A program made the translations under genes and the position numbers. Positions 1 through 5,956 of a DNA stretch of 20,865 bases are shown here, piece after piece. Numbering within the stretch: the stretch's first letter is position 1; each line of letters begins with the position of its first letter. The notes beneath the pieces were generated by a model. It made no database searches. It saw only the letters and a program-made list of their open reading frames with translations, and was not told where the DNA came from. Origin of the DNA: Candidatus Desantisbacteria bacterium CG1_02_49_89 (GTDB taxonomy: Bacteria; Desantisbacteria; UBA1551); NCBI GenBank assembly GCA_001871075.1, contig MNUP01000066.1, forward strand, positions 1 through 20,865. The letters run 5' to 3'.

Positions 1-515
1 CTGAACAACCAAAAATTAGCACAGATGATTTTAAAGGAGAGGGTACCTTTAAAAATGACCTTAGAAATATTGAATATTTATCGGAAAAAAGCATGATTAA
101 AGGATTGGTGAATCTATTGGGAAGTAAATTTAAGGAAAGTGTTTTAAATGATGAAGGTGAATTCTATTGGACACATCATACAAAATGTCCAAGTAGAAAA
201 AAAAATCAAACTAAACCGAAATGTGCACAGAACTATCTTTTGAGTGATATTGAGATTTTTCCTAATCTCGAAGTAATAATAGCAGTGTCAGCAGATGCCG
301 CAAATTATCTGCTACACGAATTTAAAAAAAGTGAGAATAATAACGATTGGATTTGGTTAGAAATAGGTAAAATATTCGGTGCAAACAAAGAAAAATTTGA
401 AATAACAATTAAAAATATGAAGCTTAAGTTTTTATCTTTTCCTCATACAAGTGGTGCTAACCCATGCAATTGGTTAAACGAGAAATTATCAATATTATTA
501 AAAGATATTGTATAA
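1..515 (+). CDS. Uracil-DNA glycosylase-like protein, 3' part (5' end lies outside the window)
   Basis: The frame is open from base 3 to the stop at 513-515, with no stop before the first internal ATG at 93, so the gene very likely begins upstream of the window and about 170 codons are visible. Two patches resemble the uracil-DNA glycosylase superfamily. The first is WTHHTKCPSRK, then a second Cys 12 residues on, then FPNLEVIIAVSADAANYLL, which matches the family's TNxxKCxP...C...PkvIvaLG layout including two Cys that could bind an Fe-S cluster. The second is FPHTSGANPCNW, matching the catalytic HPSgxN motif. Such enzymes excise uracil from DNA in the cytoplasm. The N-terminal active-site motif cannot be seen, so activity and exact family are open. 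The gene is AT-rich and Lys/Asn-rich compared with the genes after 2.9 kb, which suggests it was acquired. Confidence 0.68.
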   Translation, partial: EQPKISTDDFKGEGTFKNDLRNIEYLSEKSMIKGLVNLLGSKFKESVLNDEGEFYWTHHTKCPSRKKNQTKPKCAQNYLLSDIEIFPNLEVIIAVSADAANYLLHEFKKSENNNDWIWLEIGKIFGANKEKFEITIKNMKLKFLSFPHTSGANPCNWLNEKLSILLKDIV

Positions 516-565
516 ATAAAGGATGTAAAATTGGGCGACGGTTCTATTTTCCCAGCCGACATATT

Positions 566-596
566 CAGTGTCCAGTATCCAGTATCCAGTGTCCAG
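566..596. repeat. Heptamer tandem array, unit CAGTRTC
   Basis: Four exact 7-bp steps are visible (cagtgtc, cagtatc, cagtatc, cagtgtc) followed by cag. It lies 50 bp after the first gene's stop. It shares its 7-bp period, but not its sequence, with other arrays in this window. Confidence 0.85.
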
Positions 597-636
597 CTTG
601 AAACTGTATAGGCAGGGATGATTCTATCTCTTAAAT

Positions 637-700
637 AGATAAAAATCAAACTGAAGCAATAAAAAAAGAGACAATCGCTATGAAAACCAACATCACTTTT
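637..700 (+). repeat. 64-bp direct repeat, copy 1 (truncated gene start)
   Basis: This block matches 925-988 at 63 of 64 positions; the only difference is c at 693 versus t at 981. Weaker similarity extends upstream (ttctatctc versus ttctatttc). The block includes the presumed leader, ATG and first codons of the 68-codon ORF at 968. Here the sequence diverges after 700 into a REP-like motif, so copy 1 is a decapitated start. Confidence 0.9.
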
Positions 701-745
701 CGTAATTCCGGGTAATTCCGGGGACACAATACTTAATTCCTTAAA
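701..745. repeat. REP-like sequence resembling flanks of IS200/RAYT-type transposases
   Basis: The motif taattccgggtaattccgg is followed by ggacacaatacttaattcc. From memory this resembles sequences next to Y1-transposase (RAYT) genes. The motifs ending GACGGTTCTATTT nearby are of the same kind. No Y1 transposase ORF is present, so this would be a non-autonomous remnant. Confidence 0.45.
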
Positions 746-748
746 TAC

Positions 749-776
749 CGTCGAACGTCGAACGTCGTAAGTCGAA
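749..776. repeat. Heptamer tandem array, unit CGTCGAA
   Basis: Four 7-bp units: cgtcgaa, cgtcgaa, cgtcgta, agtcgaa, then cgtg. The period is the same as at 566-596 but the sequence is unrelated. Confidence 0.85.
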
Positions 777-792
777 CGTGATAAAAATAAGG

Positions 793-847
793 AACTCGGA
801 CCCCCATGTCTGTTCGCAGACCTATACGGGGGTCTGCCTTGTAGGCA
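793..847. repeat. Nested-hairpin repeat element, copy 1
   Basis: This 55-nt element folds as an outer stem (GACCCCC with GGGGGTC) around an inner stem closed by a TTCG loop (GTCTG-TTCG-CAGAC), followed by a small TGCC...GGCA hairpin. Copy 1 has one mismatch in the inner stem. Related copies lie at 849-906 and 1226-1280. Confidence 0.85.
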
Positions 848-848
848 A

Positions 849-906
849 AACTCGGACCCCCAGGTCTGTTCGCAGACCTACACGGGGGGGGTCTGCCTTA
901 TAGGCA
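849..906. repeat. Nested-hairpin repeat element, copy 2
   Basis: This tandem neighbour of copy 1 follows after one base. Its inner stem is perfect (AGGTCTG-TTCG-CAGACCT) and it has three extra G in the outer-stem run (eight instead of five). It is followed directly by an ACGGTTCTATTT motif. Confidence 0.85.
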
Positions 907-924
907 ACGGTTCTATTTCCTAAC

Positions 925-988
925 AGATAAAAATCAAACTGAAGCAATAAAAAAAGAGACAATCGCTATGAAAACCAACATTACTTTT
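925..988 (+). repeat. 64-bp direct repeat, copy 2
   Basis: Second copy of 637-700 with one mismatch. It contains the leader and start codon of the ORF at 968. In this copy the reading frame continues past the repeat end. Confidence 0.9.
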
Positions 989-1174
989 AAGCGGAAATGC
1001 CGCCTGGCAAGAATGGCAGTGCAGTTAGACCCGTCCACTGTGTCGGGCGTAAAGCACATCATTAGATTAGCCAGGAGAAGCGGGCTCAGCCTTGACAGGC
1101 TCGTTTCCTACCTGAACGCTTATGAGACGGCGGGCGAATCCGGCATAATAAAGGGGACGGGTTCATTTAATTAA
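968..1174 (+). CDS. Small hypothetical protein (68 aa), doubtful
   Basis: I do not recognise a family. The predicted protein is basic (RKCRLAR near the N-terminus) with a helical-looking stretch around residues 24-50. The only upstream ribosome-binding candidate is a weak gaga about 10 nt before the ATG. The start and first seven codons are duplicated at 681-700, where the frame is lost. The C-terminus (IIKGTGSFN) is the translation of an aaggggacgggttc repeat motif, so the end of the ORF is repeat-derived. It may be a degraded gene fragment carried by the repeat cluster and not a working gene. Confidence 0.25.
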   Translation: MKTNITFKRKCRLARMAVQLDPSTVSGVKHIIRLARRSGLSLDRLVSYLNAYETAGESGIIKGTGSFN

Positions 1175-1225
1175 AAGGTTCAAAGGAAGAAACGTTCTTG
1201 AAAGCAAAAGGTTCTTTATAGGCAG

Positions 1226-1280
1226 AACTCGGACCCCCAGATCTGTTCGCAGACCTACACGGGGGTCTGCCTTATAGGCA
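1226..1280. repeat. Nested-hairpin repeat element, copy 3
   Basis: Same architecture as 849-906: GACCCCC/GGGGGTC outer stem, inner stem ATCTG-TTCG-CAGA(C) slightly imperfect, and a final TGCC-TTATA-GGCA hairpin. It is preceded by ttataggca, which looks like the tail of a further truncated unit. Confidence 0.85.
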
Positions 1281-1290
1281 AAGAAACCAT

Positions 1291-1309
1291 TTCCACCTCG
1301 CAGGTGGAA
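1291..1309. repeat. Short perfect hairpin
   Basis: TTCCACCT-CGC-AGGTGGAA is an 8-bp perfect stem with a 3-nt loop. No T-run follows, so it is not an obvious terminator. It probably belongs to the repeat cluster. Confidence 0.5.
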
Positions 1310-1360
1310 CCGGTAAAAATCTTTGCGAAGAATAGCGCCGTAATCGGACATTTTTTTGAT

Positions 1361-1405
1361 ATATGCTATTTTTATCTTGACTTTTTTAGCATATTGTGTT
1401 AAAAT
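1361..1405 (+). promoter_or_regulatory. Sigma70-type promoter with flanking inverted repeat
   Basis: A -35 box TTGACT (1377-1382) and a -10 box TAAAAT (1400-1405) are separated by 17 nt, and the ATG of the AAA_14 gene follows 18 nt later. An 8-bp perfect inverted repeat, ATATGCTA (1361-1368) and TAGCATAT (1387-1394), brackets the -35 box and reaches into the spacer, which is a plausible repressor site. The promoter is read from the bases; regulation is inferred. Confidence 0.65.
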
Positions 1406-1423
1406 AGTCCTAAAGGGGATAAT

Positions 1424-2698
1424 ATGGAACTTCTTGACAGAGAAATTATAGATAAGATAAAACCCTGGTTGGACAAACCCGAGATCATAGTGCTTTTAGG
1501 AGCAAGGCAGGTAGGCAAAACCAGCATAATGAAAATTATTGCTGAAAAAGTGCCGGGTAAATCCATGTATTTTGACCTGGAAGATACATATAATCTTAAT
1601 ATTTTTGGTTCAGTGGATAATTTCTTATCTTACCTTAAAAGCCAGGGTATTGATGAAAAGGAGCGGACTTTTGTTTTTATAGATGAAGTACAGTATCTTC
1701 CCCGGACATCCAATTTCCTGAAAATTATTCACGACCATTATCCCAATATTAAATTACTCGTTTCAGGCTCTTCTTCTTTTGACATAAAGAAGAAATTCAG
1801 CGACAGCTTAACCGGCAGGAAGATAGTATTTGAAATTTATCCCTTAAGTTTCGCGGAATTTCTTAAATTTAAGCAAAGCGAATATGCTAAAATTAAGGCC
1901 GGCGTAAACCTTCACGGCGTTCTTGAAAATTTTGAGCATTTTGCCGCGTTGGAAATTATGACAAAAAAGATCGCCCCCTTATTTGAGGAATACGCCCGTT
2001 TTGGAGGGTATCCCCTGCCGGCGCTTACTCAACGCGAGGAAGAGCGTGTCCTGAGACTTAAAGAAATCCACAATACCTATATCCAGAAAGACATTAAGGA
2101 CCTTGCCCGCATTGAGAACATCCTTGAGTTTAACAAATTCGTATCCTATCTTGCGGTTCAGATCTCCAATCTTTTGAATATAAATGAAGTTACCAAAGAG
2201 GCAGGCATATCCAGGAGGACCGCCGAGCGTTATATTTCCATTCTTGAAAAAACCTTTGTTTTAAACCTGGTAAAACCTTTTTATAAAAACAGGCAAAAGG
2301 AAATAACAAAAATGGCAAAATTATATTTCACGGATAATGGCTTGAGAAACGTAAATATAGGGGACATAAGGCCTCTTGAAGTGAGGCAGGATAAAGGAGC
2401 TTTGCTGGAAAATACTTTTTATATGGAGCTGATTAGAAACAAGGAACCGCTTGAAGAAATTTATTTCTGGCGCGCCAAAGATAAAAATGAGGTTGATTTT
2501 ATTATTTCAAAAAGCAGAGAATTGGTGCCCCTGGAAGTAAAATACCAAAATTTTAAACTTCCATCCATACCTAATTCACTTAAATCTTTCATTGCAAAGT
2601 ATTCGCCCCCGAAAGCAGTGATTCTCACTAAAGATTATATACAGAAAACAGCATATCTGAAAACAGAAGTTTATTTCATGCCTTTGTGGATGGCATAG
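1424..2698 (+). CDS. AAA_14-family ATPase with DUF4143 C-terminal domain
   Basis: The N-terminal P-loop domain has a Walker A motif GARQVGKTS (residues 26-34, Lys32) and a Walker B motif FVFIDEVQ (Asp87-Glu88), followed by SGSSSFDIKKKFSDSLTGRK and the PLSFAEF segment typical of the family. The C-terminal half (from about residue 215) is DUF4143: a winged-helix-like stretch (INEVTKEAGISRRTAERYI) and a PD-(D/E)XK-like core, EVDFI with Asp358 and LEVKY with Glu371 and Lys373. The length of 424 aa is normal. The start has a good Shine-Dalgarno (AAGGGG, 5 nt before ATG). The gene stands alone with its own promoter amid repeats. These genes are widespread, often horizontally acquired, and of unsettled role. 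Confidence 0.93.
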   Translation: MELLDREIIDKIKPWLDKPEIIVLLGARQVGKTSIMKIIAEKVPGKSMYFDLEDTYNLNIFGSVDNFLSYLKSQGIDEKERTFVFIDEVQYLPRTSNFLKIIHDHYPNIKLLVSGSSSFDIKKKFSDSLTGRKIVFEIYPLSFAEFLKFKQSEYAKIKAGVNLHGVLENFEHFAALEIMTKKIAPLFEEYARFGGYPLPALTQREEERVLRLKEIHNTYIQKDIKDLARIENILEFNKFVSYLAVQISNLLNINEVTKEAGISRRTAERYISILEKTFVLNLVKPFYKNRQKEITKMAKLYFTDNGLRNVNIGDIRPLEVRQDKGALLENTFYMELIRNKEPLEEIYFWRAKDKNEVDFIISKSRELVPLEVKYQNFKLPSIPNSLKSFIAKYSPPKAVILTKDYIQKTAYLKTEVYFMPLWMA

Positions 2699-2790
2699 TT
2701 TTTTCAATAAGAGGGTCTAATTAATTCACGTGGCTGATTTCAGTGCTGGTGTCCAGTTTAAAGATTGTTTAGCAAAAATATGATTTAACC

Positions 2791-2810
2791 CCCCGCGGCT
2801 TGCCGCGGGG
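2791..2810. repeat. Perfect GC hairpin
   Basis: CCCCGCGG-CTTG-CCGCGGGG has an 8-bp perfect stem. The following bases (taattcaaaattttg) are not a T-run, so a terminator for the AAA_14 gene is possible but not well supported. A degenerate gtgtccagttt echo of the 566-596 array lies just upstream. Confidence 0.6.
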
Positions 2811-2828
2811 TAATTCAAAATTTTGTTT

Positions 2829-2899
2829 TCATTGCGGACGAAAGCGAAGCAATCCAGACCTTTTAGATTGCTTCGTCACTGCTGTTCCTCGCAATGACA
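2829..2899. repeat. TGTCATTGCGA-family palindromic element (full)
   Basis: The arms TCATTGCG (2829-2836) and CGCAATGA (2890-2897) are inverted, with inner arms GAAGCAATC and GATTGCTTC around a short loop. The right end lies a few bases before the Shine-Dalgarno of the next gene. It is one of several family members in the window. Confidence 0.88.
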
Positions 2900-2914
2900 A
2901 TGTTAAGGAAAAAA

Positions 2915-3289
2915 ATGATTTCATATGAAGACGCGCCGGACATAAGGGCGAAGATAGAAAGCATAATTGCGGCAGCAGGGCTGGCGCACATAAAACAGGA
3001 GTCGCTGACCTGCATGCGGTCGCGGGGGACAAATTCGCGCCGCGTCATAGCCAGGTGCCACGCCCTGCCAAGGATAATGCAGAAAGCGCTTGGTGCCGTG
3101 CCGCACTACGTTATAGAGATCGTAAGCGAAAGGTTCGACAAGCTTTCCGAGGAAGAAAGGACAAAGACCCTTATCCACGAGCTCATGCACATACCGAAGG
3201 CTTTCGGCGGCGGGTTCGTGCACCACAACATGGTCAACGCGAGGGAAGTTGAGAAAGTTTGGAAAAAGATTGCCAAGGGATTATTATGA
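2915..3289 (+). CDS. PhageMetallopep-like putative metallopeptidase
   Basis: The 124-aa protein has a zinc-binding motif HELMH (His88-Glu89, His92) followed by IPKAFGGG and a His pair at 103-104 that could supply a third ligand. The layout YVIEIVSERFDKLSEEERTKTLIHELMHIPKAFGGG, read in pieces, fits the putative phage-type metallopeptidase family (PF18894). There is no signal peptide. In-frame ATGs at 2894 and 2900 lie in or at the edge of the repeat; I chose 2915 because AAGGA ends 5 nt before it. The stop overlaps the next start (ATGA), so it is probably co-translated with the patatin-like gene. Its substrate is unknown. Confidence 0.82.
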   Translation: MISYEDAPDIRAKIESIIAAAGLAHIKQESLTCMRSRGTNSRRVIARCHALPRIMQKALGAVPHYVIEIVSERFDKLSEEERTKTLIHELMHIPKAFGGGFVHHNMVNAREVEKVWKKIAKGLL

Positions 3290-4098
3290 GGGGAATAGGT
3301 CTGGCGCTTGGGGGCGGGGGAGTGAAGGGTTTCGCGCATATCGGCGTGCTGCGCGTGCTGAAGCGTGAAAAAATACCGATCGGCGCAATATGCGGGACAA
3401 GCATGGGCGCGATCATCGGCGGGCTCTACTCTCTCAATGAAGACCTGGAAAAAGTCGAGAGCATGGTGTTTGGATTGCTTGAGCGTGAGGGTTTTGACCA
3501 GCTGGCAAAGCCGGATAAGAAGCACCTTCCTTTTGATATAAAGGGCTACAGGGACATAAACAAGATGGAAAAGAAGATGAAAGAATCCCTGCCGGATAAA
3601 GAAATGAAAGACACAAAGGTGCCGTTCGTCGCGGTCGCAACGGACCTGAGCAACGGGGCAAGGGTTGTGATAAAGGAAGGTTCTATGAGGGATGCCCTGT
3701 CTGCAAGCTCAAGCGTGCCCGGCGTGCTTGACCCGGTAAAATACCGGGAAAAATACCTGGTGGACGGCATTCTGTCCGACAACGTGCCTGTGCGGGAAGT
3801 GAAAAAAATGGGCGCGAAGAAGATCCTCGCGGTGCACGTTACGCCCAGCATCAGTTTTAAGGAATCGCCAAAAGGCAGGATCGACGTTCTCCTTAAGAGT
3901 TTCCTTTTAATGCTGAACAGGATGTCCCTGGGGTCCGGAGACGAAGCAGACCTGCTTCTTGAGCCGGACCTTGAAGTGATCCCTTACGCGGATTTCCGCT
4001 ACGCGCGGCTCTGCGCTGACCTGGGCGAAAAAACGGCGGGCGAGAACATTGAAAAGATAAAGAAGATGGTGAGCTTGCTGGACCTTTTATTCAGATAA
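3286..4098 (+). CDS. Patatin-like phospholipase
   Basis: This 271-aa protein has the patatin signature in order: oxyanion-hole glycine-rich GGGGVKGFAHIG (about residues 8-19), nucleophile motif GTSMG with Ser39, and the dyad Asp in VDGILSDNVPV (Asp160). It resembles bacterial NTE/RssA-type lipid acyl hydrolases acting in the cytoplasm or at the membrane face. No signal peptide or transmembrane segment is evident. An upstream in-frame ATG at 3259 lies inside the previous gene; 3286 is preferred because AAGGGA sits 5 nt before it and the ATGA overlap suggests translational coupling with the metallopeptidase. The lipid substrate cannot be told from sequence. Confidence 0.92.
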   Translation: MRGIGLALGGGGVKGFAHIGVLRVLKREKIPIGAICGTSMGAIIGGLYSLNEDLEKVESMVFGLLEREGFDQLAKPDKKHLPFDIKGYRDINKMEKKMKESLPDKEMKDTKVPFVAVATDLSNGARVVIKEGSMRDALSASSSVPGVLDPVKYREKYLVDGILSDNVPVREVKKMGAKKILAVHVTPSISFKESPKGRIDVLLKSFLLMLNRMSLGSGDEADLLLEPDLEVIPYADFRYARLCADLGEKTAGENIEKIKKMVSLLDLLFR

Positions 4099-4111
4099 AT
4101 AAGGAAAAACA

Positions 4112-5215
4112 ATGACAGAAAGAGAAAGACTTCTTGCGGTTTTCAGGGATGAGAAGCCGGATATGACCCCGTGGTACGCCGACCTTTCCTACTGGTATAC
4201 CGGCAGGAAGGCAATGGGCAGTCTTGACCGAAAATACGAAGGCGAGGAGGGTTATGTCGGCCTGCACAGGGATGCGGGAGCAGGCATATACCTGTTTGCG
4301 CCACAGGTCTGGAAGGAGGAAGCCGGGGAGGGCATAAAGGTCGAGCAGGAAAGGAACGGCAACGAAATATTCACGGGTATTTCCACTCCTGCCGGAAAGA
4401 TCAGGTCTGTTGAAAGATACCTGCCGGGATCATACACGACCGCGTACGTGGAACACTATATCAAGGAGCCCGGGGACCTGAAGGTGATGCGCTATTATTT
4501 TAAAAACCGCAGGATAAGCCCTTCGTTTGACGACTTTAACAGGATCGACAGGCTCTGGGGAGAGTGGGGGATGCCGGTTCTTCTCTCGCCGGTATGCACA
4601 TCACCCCTGCAGACCCTGATAACGCGCTGGGCAGGGATCCAGACAACCGTTTTCCTGCTTGCGGACGCGAGGGAAGAGGTGGAGCGGACGATATCCGAGA
4701 TCGAGGAGAGCGACAGCGCGATCTTTGAGATAATCGCAGGGTCGCCTGCCCGGATAGTTGAATTTCCGGAAAATCTTTCCGGTGAAGTTACCGGCGCGAA
4801 GCTGATCGAGAAATACGAAATGCCCTACTGGAAAAAAAGGATAAAGCAGCTGCGGGACACAGGCAAGCTCCTGGCGATCCACAATGACGGCACATTAAAG
4901 CAGTCCCTGCCCCTTCTTATTGACACGGGGTTTGACGCTGTTGAGTCCATAACCCCCGCGCCTGTGGGGGATATGACCAATGAAGAGATAAGGGAGATGG
5001 CAGGCGACAGGCTGATCGTCTGGGGAGGGCTGCCCGCCGCGCTTTTCTCGCCGGTTTACTCCGAGGATTTCTTCGCGGAATACCTTAATAAAGCCCTGGA
5101 TATTTTCCCGCCTGGCTCAAAATTCATCCTCAGCGCGGCTGATGAGGTCCCGCCGGACTCGGAGTTTGAGCGTATATGCCTTGTGCGCAAAATACTGAAC
5201 GCGCGCAGGAGATAA
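4112..5215 (+). CDS. URO-D-family (uroporphyrinogen decarboxylase/methyltransferase-like) protein
   Basis: At 367 aa with an N-terminus RERLLAVFRDEKPDMTPWYAD and a C-terminal VWGGLPAALFSPVYSEDFF, this fits the URO-D fold family (PF01208). It lacks the classical heme-pathway PxWxMRQAGR signature. In the methylcobamide:CoM methyltransferase branch a zinc-binding HxC is expected at the IHNDGT position; here the residues are His257-Asn258-Asp259, so that Cys is missing. It is therefore neither a clear HemE nor a clear MtbA-type enzyme. Shine-Dalgarno AAGGA is 6 nt before the ATG, and it follows the patatin-like gene by 13 nt. Divergent URO-D proteins are common near sulfatases and glycosidases in PVC-type bacteria; the reaction is unknown. 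Confidence 0.85.
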   Translation: MTERERLLAVFRDEKPDMTPWYADLSYWYTGRKAMGSLDRKYEGEEGYVGLHRDAGAGIYLFAPQVWKEEAGEGIKVEQERNGNEIFTGISTPAGKIRSVERYLPGSYTTAYVEHYIKEPGDLKVMRYYFKNRRISPSFDDFNRIDRLWGEWGMPVLLSPVCTSPLQTLITRWAGIQTTVFLLADAREEVERTISEIEESDSAIFEIIAGSPARIVEFPENLSGEVTGAKLIEKYEMPYWKKRIKQLRDTGKLLAIHNDGTLKQSLPLLIDTGFDAVESITPAPVGDMTNEEIREMAGDRLIVWGGLPAALFSPVYSEDFFAEYLNKALDIFPPGSKFILSAADEVPPDSEFERICLVRKILNARRR

Positions 5216-5235
5216 TCAATGAAGGTGGTTGCACG

Positions 5236-5796
5236 ATGAAAATCGTAAAGATAATGTTTGCGGCAATAATTCTGATGTGCGCGATATCCTCCGCCCGCGC
5301 GGAGACAGTAACCCTGGACGCAAAAGCCGTTTACTGCAACCTGATGGAAAGCTCGCCGGGCAGGATAAAGAACGCGCAGCTGTACGCGTGCTGCGGAAGC
5401 CCTGAAGACATCAGGAAAGACCTTTCCGGCAGCATCGTGCGCGGGGAGAAGCGGCCGCCTGCGATATTCTCGGAGAACGACGCGGTCACGCTTGTTGTGT
5501 TCAGGGGCCTTTTTTGGAACGGAGGGCGCAGCGTCCGCATAGAAAAGGTGGAAAGGGCCGGTAATACATTTTACGTTCACGCGGCCTATATCAACACGGC
5601 GCGGGGCTTATTCGTCATTCAGGCGCGCACATATCCTGCCGCGCTTGTGGACATAGGCAGGCTGCTGAAGGGCAAGTACGAGGCAAAGCTCATGGTAACA
5701 AGGGTGACCCGTGACTGGAAAGGCGGGTATGTGGACATTGTGCAGGAGAAGGAAAAAGACAAAGAACGCGCAAGCATTTCCTTTGAAATAAAATAG
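5236..5796 (+). CDS. Small secreted protein, PrcB C-terminal-like (tentative)
   Basis: The 186-aa protein starts with a clear Sec signal peptide (MKIVKIMFAAIILMCAISSARA, charged then hydrophobic, ending ARA before Glu23). The segment NGGRSVRIEKVERAGNTF, then VHAAYI...QARTYPAALVDI, resembles the PrcB C-terminal beta domain (GGYsVeI...kkggkllV...tqPy), but the match is by eye and weak. An upstream in-frame ATG at 5176 overlaps the URO-D gene and would bury the signal peptide; 5236 is preferred, with AAGGTGG about 8 nt upstream. It is the last gene of the 2915-5796 block, 20 nt after the URO-D gene. A heptamer array begins at its stop codon. Confidence 0.75.
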   Translation: MKIVKIMFAAIILMCAISSARAETVTLDAKAVYCNLMESSPGRIKNAQLYACCGSPEDIRKDLSGSIVRGEKRPPAIFSENDAVTLVVFRGLFWNGGRSVRIEKVERAGNTFYVHAAYINTARGLFVIQARTYPAALVDIGRLLKGKYEAKLMVTRVTRDWKGGYVDIVQEKEKDKERASISFEIK

Positions 5797-5837
5797 GTCA
5801 AATGTCAAAAGTCAAAGGTCAAATGTCAAAAGTGAAA
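5796..5837. repeat. Heptamer tandem array, unit NGTCAAA, starting at a stop codon
   Basis: Six exact 7-bp units follow each other: ggtcaaa, tgtcaaa, agtcaaa, ggtcaaa, tgtcaaa, agtgaaa. The first base varies in the order g, t, a, g, t, a, so there is also a 21-bp higher-order period. The first unit uses the last G of the TAG stop codon. Confidence 0.92.
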
Positions 5838-5910
5838 ACGAGTTTAGCCGGTTTGATCTGTTAAGCCAGTTTTGAACCTTAATCTCAATCTAAATTTTCA
5901 TCTGTTATTG

Positions 5911-5938
5911 CGATGCACGATGCACGACGGACGATGCA
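5911..5938. repeat. Heptamer tandem array, unit CGATGCA
   Basis: Four units (cgatgca, cgatgca, cgacgga, cgatgca) end 6 nt before the AAAGGAG that serves the rhamnosidase. The preceding 5838-5910 holds nothing I can identify. Confidence 0.85.
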
Positions 5939-5956
5939 CAAGAGAAAGGAGAAAAG

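Larger units (their letters stand above)
516..967. other. Gene-free repeat patchwork
   Basis: This 450-bp stretch holds no convincing gene. In order it carries a GACGGTTCTATTTT motif (535-549), a CAGTRTC heptamer array, the first copy of a 64-bp duplicated block, a sequence like those flanking REP-associated transposases, a CGTCGAA heptamer array, two copies of a nested-hairpin element, an ACGGTTCTATTT motif (907-918), and the second copy of the 64-bp block. It looks like a landing zone for small repeat elements. Confidence 0.7.

Noticed and set aside
443-727. 94-codon minus-strand ORF
   Set aside because: It mostly translates the heptamer array and the REP-like sequence and overlaps the end of the glycosylase-like gene.
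1163-1351. 62-codon minus-strand ORF
   Set aside because: It consists largely of the nested-hairpin repeat copy 3 and neighbouring hairpins; no coding evidence.
2894-2914. Earlier ATG starts (2894, 2900) for the metallopeptidase gene
   Set aside because: They lie in or at the edge of the palindromic repeat and lack a ribosome binding site, whereas ATG 2915 has AAGGA at 5 nt.
4112-5215. HemE (uroporphyrinogen decarboxylase of heme synthesis)
   Set aside because: The diagnostic N-terminal signature is missing and no heme genes are nearby; only the fold family is supported.
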